Shown in pieces: positions 34,101 through 42,185 of a stretch of DNA of 64,000 nucleotides. The notes under the pieces were generated by a model that saw nothing but the letters and a program-made list of their open reading frames with translations, was not told the origin of the DNA and made no database searches. Source of the stretch: Bacteroidales bacterium UBA3297 (GTDB lineage Bacteria > Bacteroidota > Bacteroidia > Bacteroidales > Paludibacteraceae); NCBI GenBank assembly GCA_002362105.1, contig DETD01000031.1, forward strand, positions 206,346 through 270,345, in the 5' to 3' direction. The position numbers were made by a program, and so were the translations under genes. The number at the start of each line of letters is the position of its first letter. Position 1 is the stretch's first letter.

Positions 34101-34421
34101 GCAGGAATAGAACATATATTTGCCCAGCGCACCGTCTGCCGTCACATAGTCTTCGTAGTAGGCAGCGCCACCGGCAACAATGCTGGCATCTGACAAATCG
34201 AGCGAATTGACCTTGTCGTCGTCAATCAGCGAGCGAAGGTACAGAACATCGGACCCGTTAATCGGCCCGGAAATTTTCACAGCACCGTCCGTTGTCGTCA
34301 ACACCGTCGACAGCGTTCCCGCCGTCTGGACCGTAACGGCCGTTTCCGCCCGCAACGCCTGACCACCCACAACAGTACACAAAAGGGCAGCCAGCGACTT
34401 CACCAAAAACCTCATTTTCAT
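31104..34421 (-). CDS. Secreted M60-family (enhancin-like) metallopeptidase with BspA-type LRRs
   Basis: I start at ATG 34419-34421 (MKMRFLVKSLAALL), because the -7 at 34454-34461 lies downstream of the longer in-frame start. 1105 residues with signal peptide. LRR_5/BspA-type repeats come first (blocks like SLDLSDASIVAGG, MFYSCANLRYVKLPASVTTI and LGFDAFAYCKSLDTVIVG). Then comes an M60 peptidase domain with the zinc motif HECGHNNQ near residue 562 and a downstream Glu. A second LRR block (LQSLDLSEAYIVSG, VTTIGYDAFAYCDQL) follows near the C-terminus, ending in FGRKV...YIRGGKKFVYLP, like Bacteroidetes C-terminal tails. M60 enzymes cut mucin-like glycoproteins, so it probably acts on host mucus. 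Confidence 0.88.
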   Translation of the reverse strand: MKMRFLVKSLAALLCTVVGGQALRAETAVTVQTAGTLSTVLTTTDGAVKISGPINGSDVLYLRSLIDDDKVNSLDLSDASIVAGGAAYYEDYVTADGALGKYMFYSCANLRYVKLPASVTTIPERAFSHSGLKKIEIPNNITSLGFDAFAYCKSLDTVIVGRRVASFAQGAFYSSSVKVAYVKTSSVPAIASYLFSSKPSICVYSDVMADFADSDWANFGTITGELEALYPLDVDTVFAIRKLLENYFADYACTQLKSTYAAMDDSQLSAGMKAGGVPDALVAVALKVKNNNWTAYEKDFRIHDYKAYSDAHYWNELLKATGGSYMGNPTGIYSDGGLLYVFVDSDVPSNATLYFKGCEGNELITSAKSGVKLSKGLNIVEGTKDALYYVLYTADTRSKTKKLSEWPNLKIHVEGGVVNGYYDVARHSDSDYLAILNNATHDLFTVKGGETLFNFKTSTYKTVWPESVDKSVIWFDSLTVWEKELMGFCESVATGQRAGAPYCLTGGEAIFPIYYNNPNFAIEGKESDAGYANSSPYRTSYNSVACIKNSFVIKNDIDDWCVAHECGHNNQGAINLESCTEASNNLFSNVICHLDGITTSKGYPLSSTMNDYANHVPFFSRDITSKMRMYYQLYLYYHQGQKNTSFYPELFKALREDPLTLWGNADNSALKFVRKVCEVAQEDLTDFFAAWGFFEPCDLTIDDYGTYSLTVTQEDIDQTLAEIAQYPKKNREILFVEDRIDYIPTTGFLTMPGEHRNGSDQVGQCGNLGQFSDYFPEALQVSEYAYSQADSLYAMTGKGGVGFLVLGPEGKMLYAANALNFCVPSSVGDEFTIYSVDADGTLHEVAKQEGGVEVVHMTSPGSLADSLTAAVIKAVISGPINGTDVKTLRRLMNEEHLQSLDLSEAYIVSGGEAYYESFTTTPDVIGSEMFHNCHSLVSIQLPQEITAIKTQAFSRTGLKEVVIPDGVTTIGYDAFAYCDQLAEVTIGPYVEKIEQGGFYSSGVKQAYVKALTPPAVGPYLFSSEPVIHVYAEAYEAYMASDWPKYGTIVGDLGDLETVTAVKGCLAAAADAGTDGSVYDVFGRKVVTLLPFRTYIRGGKKFVYLP

Positions 34422-34453
34422 ACGCTTATAAATAATACAGACCTTATTACACA

Positions 34454-34461
34454 CAAAAATA
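34454..34461 (-). promoter_or_regulatory. -7 element of the M60 peptidase gene
   Basis: TATTTTTG on the minus strand, 33 bp upstream of the chosen ATG. It decides the start choice, because the longer frame would begin upstream of the transcript. Confidence 0.5.
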
Positions 34462-34587
34462 ATTCGTAAGTTAATCAATCTAAGTCAGATAATCAAAGAA
34501 AAAGCAGCGAAAAATGAAAAAACAGAAAAAAACTATCCTATTAAGGTGTAGTCGACCAATTTACAAGGAAATCTGCGTAAAAAAATA

Positions 34588-34595
34588 TACTTTTG
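34588..34595 (+). promoter_or_regulatory. -7 element of tsaB-hisS
   Basis: TACTTTTG matches TAnnTTTG, with transcription starting near 34602. This favours the tsaB ATG at 34631 over an in-frame ATG at 34607. Confidence 0.55.
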
Positions 34596-34630
34596 CAGTT
34601 TGAAGTTTGACAAGTTTTCAGGAAATAGCC

Positions 34631-35326
34631 ATGGCAACTATAATCAGCATAGAAACATCGACTACCGTATGCAGCGCATGCCTGAGTGTCGATGGAGAGA
34701 TAGTAGCGAACAAGGAAGACTACAAAGGCCAGAACCACTCGGTTGTGCTGGGGGGGTATGTGAAAGAACTTTTAGACTACGCGCACAGCAAAGGGCTGAA
34801 GTTAGACGCTGTAGCCGTCAGTTGCGGTCCGGGCTCCTACACGGGGCTGCGAATCGGCGTATCGACCGCCAAAGGCATCTGCTACGGTGCCGACGCCAAA
34901 CTGATAGCGGTGAACACCCTGAAAGCAATGGCGAGCGGCGTCATCCGCACCCACTGCGAGATTGCCGACGGCGCATGGCTCTGTCCGATGATTGACGCCC
35001 GACGCATGGAGGTGTACAACGCCTTCTACAACCTGAGTCTGACCCAGCAAAGGGAAACGGCTGCCACCATAATTGCCGGCGACTCGTTCGACGACATCAC
35101 AAAAGAGCACCCGGTAGTCTGCTTCGGCAACGGTTCAGAGAAGTGCAAAAGCACCCTCACCGACAGCCGCATCAGCTTTATCGACGGCATTGTGCCACTG
35201 GCCAAAGACATGGTGCCACTGGCCGAAAAACAGTACAAGGCCGGCGAATTTGAAGACGTGGCCTACTTCGAGCCGTTCTACCTCAAAGAGTTCGTAGCCG
35301 AACACAGTCAAAAGAAACTATTTTAA
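34631..35326 (+). CDS. tsaB: tRNA threonylcarbamoyladenosine biosynthesis protein TsaB
   Basis: 231 residues from ATG 34631 (MATIISIETSTTVCSACLSV). ASKHA-fold motifs of TsaB: IETSTTVCS at the N-terminus and VSCGPGSYTGLRIGVSTAKG (PGSYTGLR), the family signature. It works with TsaD and TsaE to form t6A37 on ANN-decoding tRNAs. Upstream of hisS by 16 bp, likely one operon. An in-frame ATG at 34607 is rejected (leader of 5 nt from the promoter). Confidence 0.95.
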   Translation: MATIISIETSTTVCSACLSVDGEIVANKEDYKGQNHSVVLGGYVKELLDYAHSKGLKLDAVAVSCGPGSYTGLRIGVSTAKGICYGADAKLIAVNTLKAMASGVIRTHCEIADGAWLCPMIDARRMEVYNAFYNLSLTQQRETAATIIAGDSFDDITKEHPVVCFGNGSEKCKSTLTDSRISFIDGIVPLAKDMVPLAEKQYKAGEFEDVAYFEPFYLKEFVAEHSQKKLF

Positions 35327-35342
35327 GAAGAATATATAAGCA

Positions 35343-36707
35343 ATGGCAACAAAACCATCAATTCCAAAGGGAACAAGAGACTTCGCCCCAGTTGAAATGG
35401 CGCGTAGAAACTATATTTTCGACACCATCAAGAGTGTTTTCCGCCTATACGGCTTCCAACAGATTGAGACACCAGCAATGGAGAACCTCAGCACCCTGAT
35501 GGGAAAGTATGGCGACGAGGGCGACAAACTGCTGTTCAAGATTTTGAACAGTGGCGACTACCTGCTCCACGCCAATCCGTCGGCCCTTGAGAACCGCGAC
35601 AGTGTGAAACTGATGCACGACATTTCGGAAAAGGGTCTGCGCTACGACCTCACCGTTCCGTTCGCACGTTTTGTGGTGATGAATAAAGAGAACCTGGTTC
35701 TGCCATTCAAACGCTTCCAAATACAGCCCGTATGGCGTGCCGACCGCCCTCAGAAGGGCCGCTACCGCGAATTCTACCAGTGCGACGTCGACGTTGTGGG
35801 TAGCGAGTCGCTGCTGAACGAGGTTGAACTCATCCAGATTGTTGACGAGGTTTACCGCCGTTTGAAGATCAACGTCGTCATCAAGCTGAACAACCGTAAA
35901 ATTTTGAGCGGTATTGCCGAGGTAATCGGTGCCGCCGACAAGATTGTAGACATCACGGTCGCCATCGACAAGCTCGATAAGATTGGTTTGGACAATGTCA
36001 ACGCCGAACTCGCCGAAAAGGGCGTCAGCGCAGCGGCAATCGAGAAGTTGCAGCCTATCATCTCACTGAAGGGAACCAACAAAGAGAAGCTCGCCACCAT
36101 TAAAGAGGTGCTTGCGACATCGGAAACCGGCGTAAAGGGTGTGGAAGAGTGCTCTACCATCCTCAACCTGGCCGAACAGCTTGGGGTGGCTACCGAAATA
36201 GAACTCGACCTAACGCTGGCACGCGGTTTGAACTACTACACCGGCGCCATTTTCGAAGTGAAGGCCAAGGATGTGGAAATTGGCAGTATTACCGGCGGTG
36301 GCCGTTACGACAATCTGACCGGTGTGTTCGGTGTATCGGGTCTGTCGGGCGTGGGTATCTCGTTCGGTGCAGACCGCATCTACGATGTGCTGAACCAGTT
36401 GAACCTCTACCCTGAAGAGTTGTTGCAGAGCACCCAGCTCGTCTTCACCACTTTCGGCGAAAACGAATTCGCTTATGCCCTGCAGTGCCTGAAACAGGTG
36501 AGAGCAGCGGGCATTCCTGCGGAAATCTACCCTGAATGTGTGAAAATAAAGAAGCAGATGGCCTACGCCAACGGCAAGGGCACCCCTTACGTTGCTATTG
36601 TGGGCGAAACTGAGGTGGCAGAAAAGAAGGTGATGCTGAAAGATATGGTTTCTGGCGAACAGACGCTGGTCAGCATCGACGAACTCATTGCAAAAATCAA
36701 GAAGTAA
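35343..36707 (+). CDS. hisS: Histidine-tRNA ligase
   Basis: 454 residues. Class II synthetase: motif 1 region GFQQIETPAMENL, motif 2 FQIQPVWRADRPQKGRYREF, the His-binding motif LARGLNYYTGAIFEV, and motif 3 GISFGADRI. The C-terminal anticodon domain begins around LVFTTFGENEFAYAL. It charges tRNA-His. Downstream sits a strong bidirectional terminator (36731-36764) shared with the convergent SDR gene. Confidence 0.97.
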   Translation: MATKPSIPKGTRDFAPVEMARRNYIFDTIKSVFRLYGFQQIETPAMENLSTLMGKYGDEGDKLLFKILNSGDYLLHANPSALENRDSVKLMHDISEKGLRYDLTVPFARFVVMNKENLVLPFKRFQIQPVWRADRPQKGRYREFYQCDVDVVGSESLLNEVELIQIVDEVYRRLKINVVIKLNNRKILSGIAEVIGAADKIVDITVAIDKLDKIGLDNVNAELAEKGVSAAAIEKLQPIISLKGTNKEKLATIKEVLATSETGVKGVEECSTILNLAEQLGVATEIELDLTLARGLNYYTGAIFEVKAKDVEIGSITGGGRYDNLTGVFGVSGLSGVGISFGADRIYDVLNQLNLYPEELLQSTQLVFTTFGENEFAYALQCLKQVRAAGIPAEIYPECVKIKKQMAYANGKGTPYVAIVGETEVAEKKVMLKDMVSGEQTLVSIDELIAKIKK

Positions 36708-36730
36708 AAAAACGCTTTACCCTCGATATA

Positions 36731-36764
36731 AAAAAAGCCAAAGGCACGCGCCTTTGGCTTTTTT
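36731..36764. terminator. Bidirectional terminator between hisS and the SDR gene
   Basis: Perfect 15-bp stem AAAAAAGCCAAAGGC / GCCTTTGGCTTTTTT with loop ACGC; A- and T-runs flank both sides, so it serves both convergent genes. Confidence 0.93.
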
Positions 36765-36786
36765 GTTTTCTATTCTATTTATGCTC

Positions 36787-37518
36787 TTAACGGATGTTGA
36801 GGCGTTCCCAGACAAAGTCGGGAATAAGCTGCCACAAACAGACCAGCAGGCGGTAACGCCAGTCGATGACGACCTTGCGCTTGCGGGCCAACACGGCTTT
36901 TACTATTTTGGCGGCAGCGTAGTCGGGCGACATCAGCAACGGATAGTTGTCACCTCCCAGAAACGCGGTTTCAACAAAGCCGGGACGGATGTCGGTAAAG
37001 CGGATGTCGAGTTTGTTGAAGTGGGCCTGCTGCGCCAAACATTGCAGATAGGTGTTCTGCATACGCTTGGTGGCCGAGTAAGACGGTGCCGCACCCAAAC
37101 CCTTGGTGCCCGCCACACTGCTAATGGCGGCTATGTGGCCCTTGCCCCCGCACTCGTCACGGAAGTAGCGGTAAGCCGCACCCACCATGCGAACAAAGCC
37201 CGTGCCGTTGGTCTCGAGCGTCTTCAGTTCAATATCTTCCTTCAGGTCGCAGTTTTGGCTGCCATAGCCCGAACTGTGGAAATAGAGGTCGACCATACCC
37301 AACTGCCCGATAAGTTCTTGCAGGCGTTGGGGAGCATCGGCCGCCGTAACGTCAATCACCTGAATCTTCACCCGGTCGGGGTACCGGTCTTGCAACTGTT
37401 GCAGTTCGTTCAGGCGGCGTCCGGCCGCGCCAACAGTCCACCCGCGTTCGAGCAACAACTGCGCCACACGCAGCCCCATGCCCGAAGTGGCCCCCATAAC
37501 TATAGCTGTTTGAGACAT
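36787..37518 (-). CDS. Short-chain dehydrogenase/reductase
   Basis: 243 residues. Rossmann N-terminus TAIVMGATSGMGLRVAQLL (GxxxGxG form GATSGMG), NADP-type Arg pair after strand 2 (AAGRRLNEL), and the catalytic Ser (ISSVAG) with YSATK (Tyr/Lys). The substrate is unknown; it resembles general SDR oxidoreductases with a membrane-proximal C-terminus (RYRLLVCLWQLIPDFVW). Convergent with hisS. Its own promoter is not clear; a near-match GATATTTG lies just upstream. Confidence 0.9.
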   Translation of the reverse strand: MSQTAIVMGATSGMGLRVAQLLLERGWTVGAAGRRLNELQQLQDRYPDRVKIQVIDVTAADAPQRLQELIGQLGMVDLYFHSSGYGSQNCDLKEDIELKTLETNGTGFVRMVGAAYRYFRDECGGKGHIAAISSVAGTKGLGAAPSYSATKRMQNTYLQCLAQQAHFNKLDIRFTDIRPGFVETAFLGGDNYPLLMSPDYAAAKIVKAVLARKRKVVIDWRYRLLVCLWQLIPDFVWERLNIR

Positions 37519-37674
37519 ATATTCTTCTTTTTTTTCTTACAAATATCGCCAACCGCAGAGAATTCAACAAATGTCGGCCTGGTTTTCTTGTCGGGTTGGG
37601 AAACAATTCAGGCCGTGGGCACCACCCTTCCACACCATTCTGCAAGAAAAATTTTTCTTTCCCACAAAAGAATG

Positions 37675-37682
37675 TAAATTTG
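37675..37682 (+). promoter_or_regulatory. -7 element of the C10 peptidase gene
   Basis: TAAATTTG matches TAnnTTTG, about 38 bp upstream of the ATG at 37721. No clear -33 was noted. Confidence 0.5.
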
Positions 37683-37720
37683 TACAGTTTCATTTATTAA
37701 CACAAAATAACACGTAAAAC

Positions 37721-38983
37721 ATGAAAAACAAATTCGGCCTGTACGCTTCAGGCATAGGACTGCTGTTGGGAGTTTGCGCATTCTTCCCATCGTGTGAGGA
37801 AGACGAAGGTTATACCAACAATGAAATGGACGAGGTTCCACAAAAAACAACGGTTTCACAAACCATAGGAAAAGAAACAGCTAAGAAAGACGCGCTAAAA
37901 GCGGCTAACGCCTTCTTCGCCACCGACGAGACTCCACGAAAAATAGAATCGGTCAGTGCTCTACTGGGAGGCGACAACCTGAAAGACACCATTGCCTACG
38001 CCTGCAACTTTAAGGACAACGCCGGCTTTGCCATTATTGCTGCCGACAGCCGCCTAGCCGACAGGGTGATTGTCTGCGCAGAAGAGGGCCGCTTCGACGA
38101 GCACTCCGACAACCCCGGTTTCAGCATGCTGCTCGACAACATTAAGAACTACACCGAACGCAAGATTGCCGAAAATGCGGGTAAAACAACCAAAAGCGGG
38201 AACAGGCTGAAGAGCCAGACCGACGGCGACAGCATCATCTCACTCGGTTTCAACCAAGTTGGGCCACTGATTAAGACCGCATGGGGCCAGGGCGACCCGT
38301 ATAACGCATTATTGGACACCTGTCCTGAAAGTAACTCACCATACCCTGCCGGCTGTGTCTGCACCGCCACCATGCAGCTTATTGCCTACTACAACCATCC
38401 TGGCGTGGAAATGATGTCAGAAATGACGGCGAAAAGACACGCTCAAGAACTCGACGACTTCCATAAAGGGTGGGTGGGCATCCTCTACAAATGTTTCTGG
38501 AGAGACGTAAAACCAACATCTATGAAATGTAGTGGAGTAGGTTTTTCTTTGTCAGATGCTCAAAAGATGCTGGAAGAGTACGGCCACCAAAGTGAAGGAT
38601 TAAAGGATTTTGAGATCCAGACTATACTTAAGAATGTGGGCAACCACCATCCGGTATTTACCAGAGGTGAAAGAACTGGAGGTAGCCACGCCTGGTTGGT
38701 TGACGGCTACCGCACCGAGCGTTTCTGCTATGCATCTGACCAAGCCAACGAACTGGAAGGCGAGACCTACTTCCACGTCAATTGGGGATGGGAAGGTCTA
38801 TGCGACGGTTGGTTCGCAGCCGGCTGTTTCGATGTGGACGCCGCTGTTGAGTACGACCAATACCACAAAAATAGAAACAGAAACTACATGAAAGATATTA
38901 TGACTGCTGTTTCTTGGCCAAAGCAACAAGCAGAATACCAGGAACTGAACACTGAAAACTTGGAGGAGCAGGTAACAGAATAA
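37721..38983 (+). CDS. C10-family (streptopain-like) cysteine protease, lipoprotein
   Basis: 420 residues. SPII signal with lipobox FPSC (Cys 25) followed by acidic EEDEG, a likely surface-export signal. The propeptide-like region 40-165 includes GFAIIAADSRL, typical of the Spi/I69-type inhibitory prodomain. The catalytic domain has GCVCTATMQLIAYYNHP (catalytic Cys 212), GSHAWLVDGY (His 323) and HVNWGWEG (Asn/Trp near 354). All active-site residues are intact. Similar enzymes (interpain, PrtT-like) degrade host proteins in Prevotella and Porphyromonas. Confidence 0.92.
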   Translation: MKNKFGLYASGIGLLLGVCAFFPSCEEDEGYTNNEMDEVPQKTTVSQTIGKETAKKDALKAANAFFATDETPRKIESVSALLGGDNLKDTIAYACNFKDNAGFAIIAADSRLADRVIVCAEEGRFDEHSDNPGFSMLLDNIKNYTERKIAENAGKTTKSGNRLKSQTDGDSIISLGFNQVGPLIKTAWGQGDPYNALLDTCPESNSPYPAGCVCTATMQLIAYYNHPGVEMMSEMTAKRHAQELDDFHKGWVGILYKCFWRDVKPTSMKCSGVGFSLSDAQKMLEEYGHQSEGLKDFEIQTILKNVGNHHPVFTRGERTGGSHAWLVDGYRTERFCYASDQANELEGETYFHVNWGWEGLCDGWFAAGCFDVDAAVEYDQYHKNRNRNYMKDIMTAVSWPKQQAEYQELNTENLEEQVTE

Positions 38984-39009
38984 CACACCGCCCTTCCTAC
39001 CCTATAAAG

Positions 39010-39046
39010 GCGGGCCGCCCATGCTGATTTCGCATGAACGGCCCGC
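39010..39046. terminator. Bidirectional terminator between C10 peptidase and virion operon 2
   Basis: Stem GCGGGCCG / CGGCCCGC with an inner ATGC/GCAT pair, followed by TTTTCGTTT on the plus strand. It lies between two convergent transcription units. Confidence 0.85.
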
Positions 39047-39083
39047 TTTTCGTTTACTGTATGTAGTCAGCCACCACGGAGGC

Positions 39084-42000
39084 CTATCCGGCTTCCGACC
39101 CGAGCAGCGACAGGTGCGAGAGCGAGAAAGAGGCGGGCACGTCGGCAAAGAAAGCGAGGGCGAAGAACCTCCACGAGCGCTTGCTACGGGGCAGGCGCGC
39201 CTGCGGCGTCAAGGGGTGGCGCCACTGCACCGCACTTACCATGCGCCAGTCGGTGAGGTTGTTGCTCGCAAACACATACAGTCCGGCATACGTATCGGCA
39301 CCGCCTGCCAACTCGCCCTGCAGCACAACACGGTCGAGGTGCTGGTAATAGAGCGTCCAGGGTGCGAACGGACGTGTAACTACAGCTACAGGCCGAAAAC
39401 CGGCACCCGCCGCAGAGGGGAAAACCTCGTCAGACAACCGGCACAACCCCGACACACCTCCTTCCGCCTTTACCGCCACATTGCCGGAAAAACTGTAAAA
39501 GACGTCGCTGAACGTGTACCACTGACGCGTACCAAAGTTGTAGACGTAGGTGAGGGTCAGGCCCTCTGCCGCCCCACTGAGCAACAACTCGTGCTGGGCG
39601 GCATCGTAGCCCATGGCCACGTCTGCCGCCAGCCAGGCGGCTATTCCGTCGGGATAAGCGGTATGCTGGTCAGACAACCGGGCGGCAGTGCTCAACTGTC
39701 CGCCTACACCCGACACTACCGCCTCCATAGCCCGGCACTGCCACAGACTGGAAACGACCGGCCCGCGCGCCCCTTCACCCAGCAACGTAACCTGTCGCCC
39801 CTGCAACAGTTTGACGCCAGCCGCCGACAGGAAAACGATGCCGAAGGGAGTCGTCAGAACCCGGCGGCCGCTATTGACCTCGGCACTGATGGGCACCTGC
39901 CGGCTGTAGAATGCCGCCGTGCCCAACTCCATGCTCCAGATGCCGCCTTCGGTAAAGACGCACAACGGATACTGCCCCGTTTGCGCGTCGCTGATTTCGC
40001 GGGTAGAAACAGCCGCAGCGGTCACAGCTGATCCGAAATGGAACGCCAGTTCAGGGCGGAAGACATACGGATTGGCAAGTTCACTCACCATCAGCAAGTC
40101 GGGTTGATAGAAATCGGCTGTTCCAGACGACCCGGACAAAGTAACGGGTTGCGCAAACGTCTGTCCGTCGCTCTGCAACAACCGCTCTGCCTCCGCATCG
40201 GTAACCGGAGTACCGCCACTGAGTGGCAGATAGGCGGCGAAATCGGTATTCAGTCCGTCGGCAGAAGCCAGATGCAGGGCAAACGAGAAATTGAAGCCGG
40301 CCGAAGCCCGCATCGGGAAGGTTACCGAGTTCCAACCGCCGCCAACGGCCTGGTAGTAGAGCACACACTGGTCGCAACGGTTATCGGGGAAGGAGAGGAA
40401 GCGCGGGAAAGCCTGCCAAAGGTTGCCGCCGGCATCGGTAAAGACCTGCTCGTAAGCGAGGGTGCGGTAGTGGTAGAGGTAGGTGCCGCCGTTGGCTATG
40501 CGGAACTGCGCCACCACCTGGCGCACCCCGCCGTGCCCCAACTGCCCCACTGCCCTTACAAAGGCACTGGAGGTGGCTCCCGGCACCACCCGCCGCTGGG
40601 TGATGTGGGGCGTGACAGCCGACTCGGCATAACGGTAGATGAACCCGGCAGCCACATCGGCCAAGCCGACCGACGAGACAGGCACCCCCTTGAAAGTGGA
40701 GGCACAATTCCACAAGTGCAGCCGCTGGTTGTAGGCCAGCAATCCGCCACACGAGACCGACAGGTGTCCGGCCAGATCGGCCCCCAGCACTTCCTGCGCG
40801 GTCAGTGTGGAGAAATCGACCCGTTTGGAAGTCGCTTCGTTGGGGTCGGTCAGGTCAAACTCCACCGCCTTGTAGAGCACCCAGTCCGCCACATCGGCAG
40901 CAGTGGGCAGATATTCAGTAAGTCCCTCGCGGTGTGTGGCCGCATGCTTCAACGCCAACCGGTAGTAGCTGTCGACCCCCACCCCACCGGAGACCAGTCC
41001 CTTGGTGGAAGCGTCGAGACCATAGTGGTGGATGGTGTGGAGGTAGTCGAATTCGGCCTTCGCCAACCGGTACATCGAGACCGGAGGGCTGACAAAGAAC
41101 ACTGCCTTTTGGAAGACGCCCGTCCCCGCCGCAGGCACCTCGGGCTTGCTGAACGACAACTGCTGCATCCACTGCCGGCGCACATAACACGAGAGCACAG
41201 CGGCAGAAAAAACGGTTGGAGAGATGTCGTTGGCGGCAAAGACCTTGAACGAGACCTTGTCGCGGTTGAAATACACATCGATATCGGCCGTCGGGTCGAA
41301 CGACAGCGACTGCTGTTGGAAGTCGGCCGCCACTTGCTCGCAACCCAAATGAAGCAGAACAGGTTCCGACGGACAGGTATACGAGCCGTCGGCCAACTGC
41401 CAGGCCGAACAGACCAGCACATAGCCCTCGCGGTAGTAGTCAGACGACTGCTGCAGGGCCTCGTACTGGCCGGCCATAGCATCGAGCAAAGCCTGTTTCT
41501 CGGCCTCGCCAAACACCAGGTTTCCCCACTGGGTGGGAGTGCTGAGCGTACCCTGGTTCAGCGTAACGGCTTCGGTGTTTGTACCCGCCAACTGCGTCGC
41601 CGAATACTGTCCGGCAGCTGCCTCACGGTAGTAGCAGCCCTCCAAATTCTCGCCCCTTACGGGTATGGCGAACGACAACAGCGAACCGGCCGGCGCATAA
41701 CGTCCGTGCACCGAATAAGCCAACGCCGGAGCGCTGTCGGCCACACCGGCCTCTTCCACATAGGCGGCGCCGTTGAAACGGAAAATGCGCAAACGGGGCT
41801 CCGAGAAACAACAATAATTACCGATGAAGGCTATGTGGACTGCCATGGCGTCGGCTGAGGTTGCCGTTTCGGGAAACGTGTGCAACACCTGCCATACAAC
41901 GGGAGCGGACGCTTCGAGAGGGGCGGCTGCCACCTGCAAGCCGCCCCCCTGCACACGGCGCACTGCTACCAGATAGGGGTGGCCGGGCAACTGGTGCAGG

Positions 42001-42185
42001 GCCGCCTGCAACAAGACGCCACCTTCGGCCAACGGTCCGTAACAAACGGCCTTGGTGCCGACCGAACGCCAGCCACCGCCCTGCGGACGGAGGTTGAGCA
42101 ACGCATCGCAATGTCCGGGCTCGGACAAGGTAGCGGGCACGTTTCGCACAATGCCATTCGGAGAAAAGGAAACAGGTGTTTTCAT
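39084..42185 (-). CDS. Large tail-hub/stabilisation-like virion protein candidate
   Basis: 1033 residues and no signal peptide. It opens MKTPVSFSPNGIVRNVPATL, then repeated beta-strand segments with Gly-Gly turns throughout (ALLNLRPQGGGWRS, ALHQLPGHPYLVAVRR) that fit a beta-propeller-type protein such as P22 gp10-like packaged-DNA stabilisation or crAss hub/muzzle proteins. It overlaps the portal stop by 4 bp (ATGA) and is the last gene of the terminase-portal-hub operon. The frame is open for 3.1 kb. The assignment rests on size, composition and operon position; structure prediction would be decisive. Confidence 0.5.
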   Translation of the reverse strand: MKTPVSFSPNGIVRNVPATLSEPGHCDALLNLRPQGGGWRSVGTKAVCYGPLAEGGVLLQAALHQLPGHPYLVAVRRVQGGGLQVAAAPLEASAPVVWQVLHTFPETATSADAMAVHIAFIGNYCCFSEPRLRIFRFNGAAYVEEAGVADSAPALAYSVHGRYAPAGSLLSFAIPVRGENLEGCYYREAAAGQYSATQLAGTNTEAVTLNQGTLSTPTQWGNLVFGEAEKQALLDAMAGQYEALQQSSDYYREGYVLVCSAWQLADGSYTCPSEPVLLHLGCEQVAADFQQQSLSFDPTADIDVYFNRDKVSFKVFAANDISPTVFSAAVLSCYVRRQWMQQLSFSKPEVPAAGTGVFQKAVFFVSPPVSMYRLAKAEFDYLHTIHHYGLDASTKGLVSGGVGVDSYYRLALKHAATHREGLTEYLPTAADVADWVLYKAVEFDLTDPNEATSKRVDFSTLTAQEVLGADLAGHLSVSCGGLLAYNQRLHLWNCASTFKGVPVSSVGLADVAAGFIYRYAESAVTPHITQRRVVPGATSSAFVRAVGQLGHGGVRQVVAQFRIANGGTYLYHYRTLAYEQVFTDAGGNLWQAFPRFLSFPDNRCDQCVLYYQAVGGGWNSVTFPMRASAGFNFSFALHLASADGLNTDFAAYLPLSGGTPVTDAEAERLLQSDGQTFAQPVTLSGSSGTADFYQPDLLMVSELANPYVFRPELAFHFGSAVTAAAVSTREISDAQTGQYPLCVFTEGGIWSMELGTAAFYSRQVPISAEVNSGRRVLTTPFGIVFLSAAGVKLLQGRQVTLLGEGARGPVVSSLWQCRAMEAVVSGVGGQLSTAARLSDQHTAYPDGIAAWLAADVAMGYDAAQHELLLSGAAEGLTLTYVYNFGTRQWYTFSDVFYSFSGNVAVKAEGGVSGLCRLSDEVFPSAAGAGFRPVAVVTRPFAPWTLYYQHLDRVVLQGELAGGADTYAGLYVFASNNLTDWRMVSAVQWRHPLTPQARLPRSKRSWRFFALAFFADVPASFSLSHLSLLGSEAG

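Noticed and set aside
31734..34193. An 819-codon open frame on the plus strand opposite the M60 peptidase gene
   Set aside because: The minus-strand protein has a signal peptide, LRRs and a zinc motif; the plus-strand product is Arg/His/Val-rich without domains.
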